From positions 1 to 53,920 of the forward strand of contig JAIOHM010000133.1 of NCBI GenBank assembly GCA_019912965.1: 53,920 nucleotides of DNA. Direction: 5' to 3'. Position numbers and translations under genes: made by a program. The DNA is from Anaerolineae bacterium. Its GTDB lineage: Bacteria; Chloroflexota; Anaerolineae; Aggregatilineales; Phototrophicaceae. The notes beneath the pieces were generated by a model, which was not told the DNA's origin, did not search any database, and was given only the letters and a program-made list of their open reading frames with translations. Shown piece after piece: positions 43,479 to 49,956 of this stretch (positions within the stretch are counted from its first letter, which is position 1; the number at the start of each line of letters is the position of its first letter).

Positions 43479-43728
43479 GTTTGCCAACGAGGACGAGGAA
43501 CGCGCGTTCTGGGCTACACATTCTTCCATCGCTTATTTTGATTGGAATCGCGCGGTTGTTAATCCCCGGTTTCCCAACCTTAAGCCTAGCAGTGAGGTGA
43601 TTTCCTTGCGTTTACCGTTATCGCTGCTGGATACGATCAAAGTCGAAGCCCACAAACGTGACATTCCCTATCAATCCTACATTAAAGCGAAACTGGATGA
43701 GGTTTTTGGACGCTATCCTCATCATTGA
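43450..43728 (+). CDS. brnA: BrnA-like antitoxin (CopG-type)
   Basis: 92 residues. N-terminal LPKFANEDEERAFWATHS is the toxin-binding signature of this antitoxin group; C-terminal EVISLRLPLSLLDTIKVEAH is the ribbon-helix-helix DNA-binding part. It should neutralise the upstream BrnT and repress the operon. Toxin-first order with overlap is typical. Confidence 0.85.
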   Translation: MNKKQPKLPKFANEDEERAFWATHSSIAYFDWNRAVVNPRFPNLKPSSEVISLRLPLSLLDTIKVEAHKRDIPYQSYIKAKLDEVFGRYPHH

Positions 43729-43767
43729 AGGTCATCAATCGAATAGGGCACTTTCCCCTTCTAACCT

Positions 43768-44436
43768 ATGTCGCCCTCATCCGAGAACTCATCTGCCGCA
43801 TCATTCCTCGCCGTATTGTCCGCTCTCTTGAACTCCGATCTTGCCCGCATCCTGATAAGCGCGGTTATCCAATGGTGGAACGCCTCGCGGTTTCGGGGCA
43901 CCTACAGGGTTGATGCCCATCATGTGATGTTGGATCTGACCGACAAAGCCGGGAGAAATGCCATTTACACCAAACGCCAGCAGGTGACGTTCCTGCAAGA
44001 CAATGTATTTGCCATTCAGGATCAGACATGGGGAGATGGGGACATCTTCGCAGCCTACCGATGCTCTCCCGGCGTTGCGGTAGATCGTTACAAGGAAGGT
44101 TATCGCTGGAAAATTCTGATTTCGTTACGTGGAACACGCAATCGAGGCGAACAAGAGGAATTTGTGATTGAGCGTACCATCCACGATGGCTTTACGAAAC
44201 CAATACAAGACTTTCACACTCAGATCGACCACCCCACCCAGGATTTAAGCATTAGTGTCGTCTTTCCACAGGGGCGTCATCCCAAACAGGTGAGCATCAT
44301 CGAACAGAACTGGAAACGGCAGCGCATCTTGGGAAAAGAACATCAGATACCGTTATTGCAAGGACGCATCCAGTACGAGTGGCAGGTTCACCGACCGCGT
44401 TTATATGAAGGCTATATCTTGCGATGGGAATGGTGA
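43768..44436 (+). CDS. Protein of unknown function (222 aa)
   Basis: N-terminal 45 residues are hydrophobic but weak (AASFLAVLSALLNSDLARIL, LISAVIQWW) and could be a membrane anchor. The rest is beta-rich with conserved-looking stretches: VTFLQDNVFAIQDQTWGDGD, YRCSPGVAVDRYKEGYRWKI, EFVIERTIHDGF, LSISVVFPQGRHP, and a closing RPRLYEGYILRWEW. I have a sense of similar proteins in defence-type islands, but cannot name the family. It lies right after brnTA on the same strand. Confidence 0.7.
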   Translation: MSPSSENSSAASFLAVLSALLNSDLARILISAVIQWWNASRFRGTYRVDAHHVMLDLTDKAGRNAIYTKRQQVTFLQDNVFAIQDQTWGDGDIFAAYRCSPGVAVDRYKEGYRWKILISLRGTRNRGEQEEFVIERTIHDGFTKPIQDFHTQIDHPTQDLSISVVFPQGRHPKQVSIIEQNWKRQRILGKEHQIPLLQGRIQYEWQVHRPRLYEGYILRWEW

Positions 44437-44541
44437 GTTGGAGGTGTGGGCAGCGATTGACCGCCACCCACCACATCTGACTTAAGTTCCGCCACCACCG
44501 GACATACGGCACCTCTTGAACTCAGAAGCGAACGAGGGGGT

Positions 44542-44564
44542 CATCAGTTGAAATACAACTGATG
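44542..44564. repeat. Hairpin CATCAGTTG-AAATA-CAACTGATG
   Basis: Perfect 9-bp arms. Lies between the unknown gene and the XRE gene; terminator, or operator of the XRE gene 60 bp downstream. Confidence 0.5.
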
Positions 44565-44626
44565 CACTAAGGTGGAAACGATATAAACAGTGTATGCGTT
44601 TCTGGGTATTCTCGCAATAGCTTTTT

Positions 44627-44989
44627 ATGACGAATTGGAATAACAACGCAGTGGATCAGCGAGAGCTAGGCAAACGCATTCGGCAAGCGCGTGAACGGAT
44701 CGGCATGTCCCAAGAAGGATTAGCCGAGGCGGTGCAGCGTGACCAGAAAGCGGTGTCCGAATATGAGACAGGCAAACGCAAACTGCCTGCCATCGACATT
44801 CCCACCTTTGCCAGTATTCTAGGTGTTCCCTTTTCCTATTTCTTTGAAGGCGAACTGCACCTCGACGAACTTGATCAAGTCTTGCTGCAACAATTCCACA
44901 CTTTACCTACCCAAGAAGACCGACAGACAGCCCTGCAAGCTGTCCGGCTGATTTCGGATACTATTCGACGACATACCGATTCGTCATAA
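44627..44989 (+). CDS. XRE-family helix-turn-helix regulator
   Basis: 120 residues; DNA-binding HTH in LGKRIRQARERIGMSQEGLA, EAVQRDQKAVSEYETGKRKL, DIPTFASILGVPFSYFFEG. The C-terminal helical part (LDQVLLQQFHTLPTQEDRQT) may dimerise. Probable local repressor in the toxin-antitoxin island. Confidence 0.88.
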   Translation: MTNWNNNAVDQRELGKRIRQARERIGMSQEGLAEAVQRDQKAVSEYETGKRKLPAIDIPTFASILGVPFSYFFEGELHLDELDQVLLQQFHTLPTQEDRQTALQAVRLISDTIRRHTDSS

Positions 44990-45100
44990 GTCCCTCGCTG
45001 CGATCTTCCCATCCTCAAGTGTTTAATTATGGTCTCCATGTCACTGCAAATGTTCGTTGACGCAAATTGTTGGATATGCCTTTCAACCTAAAAGCACTGA

Positions 45101-45128
45101 TTGACCATAATTGTACAAATGTTACAAT
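45101..45128 (+). promoter_or_regulatory. Promoter of phd antitoxin, leaderless
   Basis: TTGACC, 16-base spacer, TACAAT (45123-45128), ATG at 45135. Overlapping TGTTACA direct repeats (near 45120-45135) could be the operator for autoregulation. Confidence 0.65.
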
Positions 45129-45134
45129 TGTTAC

Positions 45135-45464
45135 ATGATGAATTTCACTTCCGCTGTATCCATACCAACCCGATCCCTCAACATCAGTGAGGTACGCGAC
45201 AAACTGACTGAACTGGCAGAACGTACCCACTATCGGTTTGAGCAATTTCGCATTATCCGGCAAGATAAACCGCTGGCGCGGATCGTGAGTGATGAGTATA
45301 TGTTGGCACTTGAGCAGTTGATGGAAGCCAATCCTGCATTAGCCGAGACATTGGCGATTATGATGGATGCTGAGGCTATGCAGGCTATTCGGCAAGGAGA
45401 GAAGGAGATCGCCGAAGGCAACCTACTGCCAATTGAGACCATTCTTGCCGACCAGCAGGTATGA
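45135..45464 (+). CDS. Phd/YefM-type antitoxin
   Basis: About 109 residues; N-terminal SLNISEVRDKLTELAER, HYRFEQFRIIRQDKPLARIV, SDEYMLALEQLM matches the Phd/YefM DNA-binding fold. The C-terminal helical tail would wrap the toxin. The stop overlaps the toxin start by four bases. Two ATG codons in a row (45135, 45138) are possible starts; the earlier is set at the expected transcription start. Confidence 0.8.
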   Translation: MMNFTSAVSIPTRSLNISEVRDKLTELAERTHYRFEQFRIIRQDKPLARIVSDEYMLALEQLMEANPALAETLAIMMDAEAMQAIRQGEKEIAEGNLLPIETILADQQV

Positions 45465-45773
45465 GCTATATCATTCTCCAGACACCAGCCGCCGAGAAGC
45501 AGTTTCGGAAATTGCCCCGATTGGTTCGAGAATACCTCTACACTGAAATACAGCAGCTCAAGGATCACCCTAATGCTGGGGAGCAGCTGACCGGGATGTT
45601 ACGGCAGTTTCGTTCATTTCACCCCAAAAAGTTCCACAATGTTCACTACCGGGTGCTGTAAGGTGTTTCCAGCGAAGGAAACGATTATCATCCACATGAT
45701 AGGTATTCGTGAGAATTTCTATAAGCGGGCAGCAGCAATGAACCTTAAACCCATCCCAAAATCGCTTGTATAA
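45461..45773 (+). pseudogene. RelE/ParE-family toxin, broken by a 2-base deletion
   Basis: The open part is 66 residues (MSYIILQTPAAEKQFRKLP to FHPKKFHNVHYRVL) and ends early at TAA 45659. The expected remainder, FPAKETIIIHMIGIRENFYK followed by RAA, is fully readable in another frame just downstream to 45773. The junction reads TAAGGTG where TATGAGGTG (Tyr-Glu-Val) would restore the family sequence, so a two-base (TG) loss explains the break. The catalytic C-terminus is therefore missing from the product. The Phd antitoxin gene remains intact. Confidence 0.82.
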
Positions 45774-45804
45774 AACATCCGAACATCAATAAGCGAAATA
45801 CTCG

Positions 45805-45832
45805 TTGACTGTGTATTACAATGTATTACAAT
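45805..45832 (+). promoter_or_regulatory. Promoter of second brnT, leaderless
   Basis: TTGACT (45805-45810), 16-base spacer, TACAAT (45827-45832), ATG at 45840. Two direct TGTATTACAA repeats (from about 45812) overlap the -10 and could be a repressor site. Confidence 0.65.
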
Positions 45833-45839
45833 ATGCAGT

Positions 45840-46139
45840 ATGAAGCACCTTCCGCTACCAGTTCACTTTGAGTGGGATAGCGGAAACCGTGACAAGAATT
45901 GGGCAAAACACGCAGTTAGCCGGGAAGAAGCCGAGCAGATATTCCTTGACCCCCAAAAACGCAGCTATCCCGATGTGAAACACTCGCAGGCCGAACCGCG
46001 AAAGATGATTGTCGGAAAGACAGCAACAGGCAGATTGTTACTGGTTATCTATACGATCAGGCGGGATAAAGTAAGGGTTATTTCAGCAAGGGATCTAAAT
46101 AAATACAGGGAAAGGGATTTATATGAAAAAGCAGCTTAA
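45840..46139 (+). CDS. brnT: Second BrnT-family toxin
   Basis: 99 residues. Motifs HFEWDSGNRDKNWAKHAVSR, EEAEQIFLDP and KVRVISARDLNKYRERD match BrnT and the first copy, from which it differs clearly (a separate old pair, not a recent duplicate). Overlaps the next antitoxin gene by 17 bases. Leaderless promoter with repeats upstream. Confidence 0.88.
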   Translation: MKHLPLPVHFEWDSGNRDKNWAKHAVSREEAEQIFLDPQKRSYPDVKHSQAEPRKMIVGKTATGRLLLVIYTIRRDKVRVISARDLNKYRERDLYEKAA

Positions 46140-46377
46140 CCTCCCACACTTCAACAACGAGGATGAAGAGAGAGACTTTTGGGCGCAGATTAACTTGGCC
46201 GATTATTATGAGCCGAGCGATGCCGAACCCGTGAGTTTTCCGAACCTGAAACCCACAACCAGACCACTTTCCTTGCACCTGCCGATCTACATGATTGACC
46301 GCATCAAGGAAAGAGCCAATGCGCTAGGGATGCCCTATCAAGCGTTGATAAAATCCAAATTAGGAGAGCTACTCTGA
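46123..46377 (+). CDS. brnA: Second BrnA-like antitoxin
   Basis: 84 residues; LPHFNNEDEERDFWAQINLA toxin-binding N-terminus and RPLSLHLPIYMIDRIKERAN, LGMPYQALIKSKLGEL ribbon-helix-helix C-terminus. Should neutralise the second BrnT. Confidence 0.85.
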   Translation: MKKQLNLPHFNNEDEERDFWAQINLADYYEPSDAEPVSFPNLKPTTRPLSLHLPIYMIDRIKERANALGMPYQALIKSKLGELL

Positions 46378-46392
46378 CCTCGTTATGAGGAG

Positions 46393-46674
46393 ATGAACTT
46401 GAGGATGATGCAGCCTAATAAAGATCCCCTACCAGCAAACGCCACTCACGCACAACTCGCCGCGTTCTGGGACACGCATGATATCACCGATTATCTGGAC
46501 GAATTGCAGCCCATCTCGGTAAAACCGATGGCTCCCCTTGAGCCGGGCATATCCGTTCGTTTTGACCGACCAACCCTCGTCAAACTACGTGCCCAAGCCG
46601 AAAAGCGAGGTGTGGGAACAACCACTCTTATTCGGATGTGGATAAAGGAACGGTTGCAAACTGCTATCTCGTGA
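46393..46674 (+). CDS. CopG-type antitoxin-like protein, third in row
   Basis: 93 residues; NATHAQLAAFWDTHDITDYL, then ISVRFDRPTLVKLRAQAEKR and TTTLIRMWIKERL. It has the layout of BrnA-like antitoxins but no toxin of its own. It lies 16 bp after the second brnA. The start is uncertain (46393, 46405 or 46408); the ribosome site GAGGAG suits the later ones. Confidence 0.7.
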   Translation: MNLRMMQPNKDPLPANATHAQLAAFWDTHDITDYLDELQPISVKPMAPLEPGISVRFDRPTLVKLRAQAEKRGVGTTTLIRMWIKERLQTAIS

Positions 46675-46776
46675 GCGGAAGCGTTTATTGAGCTACTAGT
46701 CAACCCAAACATGAAACACCCCTCATCTACCAGCCATCATACAAAATTAGCAATTTATTGTACAATATTTTTGGAT

Positions 46777-46989
46777 ATGAATAAAGAAAGCGATCCGTTC
46801 ACCTCAGTAAGTAGGTCACTGCTCGAAGATCCAATTGGATGGATGGAGCTAAAAATATACCAACTTGAAACCGGTATACTTTTGGGGAATAAAGAGCTAG
46901 TTGAGATTGTTATTAAAGATATTAGTTTAGTGGTCGGCGAAATCAATGCACTGAATTTCAAATCCTTTCTAGAAAGCAAGCTGAGATAA
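46777..46989 (+). CDS. Small protein of unknown function (about 70 aa)
   Basis: From the ATG at 46777 it reads MNKESDPFTSVSRSLLEDPI, then MELKIYQLETGILLGNKEL and VIKDISLVVGEINALNFKSF. The upstream ATG at 46711 would add 22 residues without support. A -10-like TACAAT at 46761 lies ten bases before the start. No recognised family; AT-rich codon use unlike the antitoxin neighbours. Confidence 0.5.
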   Translation: MNKESDPFTSVSRSLLEDPIGWMELKIYQLETGILLGNKELVEIVIKDISLVVGEINALNFKSFLESKLR

Positions 46990-47082
46990 TATGTAATGCT
47001 TCACCCGCATTCTATTGCAACGTGCTTTGAAAAGTAGCTCTGTTCCTCTAACTTTAATTGATAATTCCTTCAAACAGATATC

Positions 47083-47303
47083 TTAACCATTTAAGTAGTT
47101 TGAAATTATGTACAGTAAGAGAGTAGTTGTAACAGATGAAATTACGAACAGAGGCGATGAAATCATAGCGAGATAAATCCAAGCTTCACTGATGGTGGGA
47201 TAAACTTCATAATCCTTGCTGAGACGCCGATGCTTGCCCAACCAAGCGAAAGTACGCTCGACAATCCACCGTTTGGGAAGCCAACAAAAGTATTCAGTCC
47301 ACT
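47083..47303 (-). pseudogene. IS5-family transposase C-terminal remnant
   Basis: On the minus strand LPKRWIVERTFAWLGKHRRL followed by SKDYEVYPTISEAWIYLAMI is the C-terminal block of IS5-type transposases with its conserved RWxVERTFxWL motif. The N-terminal catalytic part is missing and the reading frame is cut where IS630 sequence begins at about 47305. Pure remnant. Confidence 0.75.
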
Positions 47304-47304
47304 T

Positions 47305-47496
47305 TTCCCGCCTGCCTGCCCGGATTTGAACCCGCAGGAGCATGTTTGGTCACAGGTACACACGGCGGTGAGCCACAACCACACTTTTACCGTTTTTGCC
47401 CAGCTCAAGACCGCTTTTCTGAGCTATTTATCCAACACAGTGTTTCGCTTCGATTGGTTGACCAAGTATGCTCCACCTATATTATGTCAACCCTAA
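47305..47496 (+). pseudogene. IS630-family transposase C-terminal remnant
   Basis: On the plus strand FPPACPDLNPQEHVWSQVHT followed by AVSHNHTFTVFAQLKTAFLS and FRFDWLTKYAPPILCQP is the end of an IS630-type DDE transposase (motif PxxxPxLNPxExxW with the last catalytic Glu). Everything upstream is lost. It abuts the IS5 remnant on the opposite strand. Confidence 0.75.
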
Positions 47497-47581
47497 TTCG
47501 TTTCTCCATTATATTAAAACGGTAAAAATTTTCAAGTGAGGTGCACAATGTCGTAATGAAATGCTTCCTGAGTTTGGATAT

Positions 47582-47896
47582 TCAGGTTACATTTCGCTTG
47601 AATACAAATTTAATACTGCCTTGTGCCCCAACTTCGCTATTTAGTGCAATCAATGAAAACTTCCCGCTTGCCGTAATAGCGGCAGTAATTTCAACTTGCT
47701 CTAATTCATAACTAGAAAAACTAGAGTCAATCTCTTTGAAAACAGTAGATATAGACGAAATAAAAAGCTTAGCATTTTGCGCTAATAAATCAGTAGAAAT
47801 GTTGATGGAACGAGACAATAGATGCTCGCCACGCCATTCACTGTTATCCACATTTTCATCTGGAATGGGATTTAAAATTAAGATTGAGCTATTCAT
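47582..47896 (-). CDS. TRYPCO1-like (CU044_2847 family) small protein
   Basis: 104 residues; begins MNSSILILNPIPDENVD and ends ITAAITASGKFSLIALNSEV, GAQGSIKFVFKRNVT. The C-terminal strand pair with small residues and terminal KFVFKR-type edge matches the trypsin-co-occurring domain TRYPCO1, a small beta-rich domain that is repeatedly found beside proteases and NTPases in bacterial conflict systems. It overlaps the CHAT gene stop by eight bases, so the two are co-translated. It may be a substrate, a scaffold or a regulator of the CHAT protease; which one is unknown. Confidence 0.65.
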   Translation of the reverse strand: MNSSILILNPIPDENVDNSEWRGEHLLSRSINISTDLLAQNAKLFISSISTVFKEIDSSFSSYELEQVEITAAITASGKFSLIALNSEVGAQGSIKFVFKRNVT

Positions 47897-49088
47897 TTGT
47901 TTTGTTTCCTTTTTTCTCTACAACAATATGTGGATTGGCATACGTTGCATAAAAGATAGCCACAATGTCAGCAGCTTTATTACCAGTTTCTAGGGTTTGT
48001 ATTCTTGCTATGCGCACTGCCTCACCAAGGCTTAAATTCGTGTTGCTAAATATAAAACTCTGATAAAAATTTTCAGCATATATCTCGGCCACTTGGGATG
48101 AAATTGATGCTTCGACTGCAATAATATTCTCAGCCCCTCGCTGTTGGAATGTGGTAACGAATTGAAATGTCTGTAATGGATTGCGTATACCTGTAGAGCA
48201 AGCATTAAAGAAAATAATAGGAGCGTGCAGATTAACCATAGGAGGCGCATTCGTAAAATTGATTTCATATTCTCGTCCATCTGCCACCCTTAGGTAAGAA
48301 GCTAGAGGATTTTCAGAATTAGGTTCAGCATGGCAAGCAAAATGGATAATATCTAGATCAGGTTGACATAAGAAAGTATTGATTATTCTAATAAACTCGC
48401 TATCGCTAACTCCATTAGGTATTTGTAGTTCTCGAAGCTCGACAAGACTCTCGTCTAGGCCTTTGAACCAACTTCTCTCACGGCGGGCAAATTCGAGGCT
48501 TTCATCAATAATCAATCCTATAACTACAGGCATTTTTAATTTCCTGATATCTTGTTTCGTAGTCCCTCGAACACTTTGTTTGGGAACATGCCGTCTAGCA
48601 AGTATCCTATCCAATGCCCAGAAATTACTAACTATATGTAATAAATCATCAGCAGAGTCTATTTGATCTATTGACTTTTCAAACAACCATTCCCAAGGGA
48701 GTATGAATGTGTCACTTACTAATTCTAATACTGGTGTGTTATTAATTATTCCAATCTCTTTTCTGATAATGTTTATACCATTGTCACCAAATATATTATT
48801 TAAGGCTAAGTGCCCACGAAATGCTAAACCGTCTCGAATATCAAGGAGCGCCTCAACCAGTTGTTCACGACTTAATCCACTTTGAATTCTCTTGACCAAA
48901 CTTTCCGCTGCGCGATTCAAGTCGTTATTAAGAGAGCTAATATCTCCTACCCGAACATCAAGTTCGAGACGATAAAACTCTGATCCATTGATAAGGATTT
49001 CCAGTTTATCTTCGGACATCACTTGAATGAAAAAATTGAGATGAACGTGTGGAATGAGTGAATTGCTGTAAATAATATCATTAATCAT
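47889..49088 (-). CDS. CHAT-domain (caspase-like) protease
   Basis: 399 residues. The C-terminal CHAT domain carries the dyad: His253 in IIHFACHAEP and Cys297 in IFFNACSTG, both intact, with the WALDRILARR and RGAENIIAVEASISSQ helices around them. The first roughly 180 residues are helical/beta with LILPWEWLF-like VSDTFILPWEWLFEKS, seen in many CHAT proteins. No membrane helix. CHAT enzymes are cysteine peptidases of the separase/caspase group, used as effectors in defence and programmed cell death. The gene is third in a kinase-regulator-CHAT-TRYPCO1 series, with AGGATG ribosome site upstream. Confidence 0.9.
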   Translation of the reverse strand: MINDIIYSNSLIPHVHLNFFIQVMSEDKLEILINGSEFYRLELDVRVGDISSLNNDLNRAAESLVKRIQSGLSREQLVEALLDIRDGLAFRGHLALNNIFGDNGINIIRKEIGIINNTPVLELVSDTFILPWEWLFEKSIDQIDSADDLLHIVSNFWALDRILARRHVPKQSVRGTTKQDIRKLKMPVVIGLIIDESLEFARRERSWFKGLDESLVELRELQIPNGVSDSEFIRIINTFLCQPDLDIIHFACHAEPNSENPLASYLRVADGREYEINFTNAPPMVNLHAPIIFFNACSTGIRNPLQTFQFVTTFQQRGAENIIAVEASISSQVAEIYAENFYQSFIFSNTNLSLGEAVRIARIQTLETGNKAADIVAIFYATYANPHIVVEKKGNKTNE

Positions 49089-49140
49089 GTTTCATCCTGT
49101 AGTTGCTTTTAGTCCTAATAATGACAAACTTCCCTGCCAT

Positions 49141-49956
49141 TTATTGCAACTTGAGTTGAAATTTCAGCGTATTAGTAAGATGTCGTTCATGATAGACCAA
49201 GATTGTCAAATCCTCTATGCTAGGAATAGAGGATTTATGCGACTCCAACCTCAAGGTAAACTCGGCTGATACTGATTTTTCTGGCTCAGGGATACTAAGT
49301 ACTGTATATTCTTTAGGACGAATGATCAACTTAGGGCAAAGGATATAAATGTCTAATCTATGACCGATCAGCGAATTTTCTTCATGAGGATTCAATAATG
49401 ATCTTAAATTGACCTTCAAAACATACGATTTTCCCTGCTGAATTATAAGAGGAGACTCACTTTCATTAGTTCCCTCAATAACAACTGAAATCTCACATAT
49501 TGGGCGATCAGAAGGAAAATGAGGCTTCAAACTCAGGCGTTGAAGAATTTTTCTTAATTCAGCAACAAATTTCTGTTGACCAACTTCAGCCCATTCTCCT
49601 TTATCGTAAATATGATCGATAGGAATACCACTCCGTATTAATAAGTGTATATTTGTTTTATGCAACTGCCCGCTAATTACAAAGACATCCACATTTTCAT
49701 TCAACCGTAAAAAATCTTTGCTTTCCTCAAGCAACCAATCTAGACCATCAAAATTAAGAATTCGTTCCCCAAGTTGCAAATCAACTACTAATATATTGTA
49801 CTCTGCATTAACACTTAGTGTTTCACGGGCAGTTCTAATACTATTAACCCGTATAATTCTATCAATGGCTTTTGTTTCAAGTGACGCAATACTCTCCTCT
49901 AGGATTTCACCCCAAATAGGATCATCTTCTACATGAACCAAGAGTCTTTCAGTCAT
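49141..49956 (-). CDS. Response regulator with C-terminal beta-rich domain, no DNA-binding domain
   Basis: 271 residues. The receiver domain has all key positions: acidic pair at D11/D12 (HVEDDP), phospho-acceptor D59 in ILVVDLQLG, S95 in FVISG and K119 in YDKGEW. The remaining 140 residues are predicted beta-rich (ICEISVVIEGTNE, IIQQGKSYVLKVNLR, LDIYILCPKLIIRP, KSVSAEFTLRLES), likely a beta-sandwich, with no HTH. It overlaps the kinase gene by eight bases and lies 52 bp before the CHAT gene. Phosphorylation probably controls a protein contact rather than transcription; the CHAT protease is the natural candidate partner. Confidence 0.87.
   Translation of the reverse strand: MTERLLVHVEDDPIWGEILEESIASLETKAIDRIIRVNSIRTARETLSVNAEYNILVVDLQLGERILNFDGLDWLLEESKDFLRLNENVDVFVISGQLHKTNIHLLIRSGIPIDHIYDKGEWAEVGQQKFVAELRKILQRLSLKPHFPSDRPICEISVVIEGTNESESPLIIQQGKSYVLKVNLRSLLNPHEENSLIGHRLDIYILCPKLIIRPKEYTVLSIPEPEKSVSAEFTLRLESHKSSIPSIEDLTILVYHERHLTNTLKFQLKLQ

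Noticed and set aside
47320..47345. tRNA T-arm-like GGATTTGAACC string
   Set aside because: It is the IS630 coding sequence for PDLNPQE; no acceptor or anticodon arm can be folded around it.
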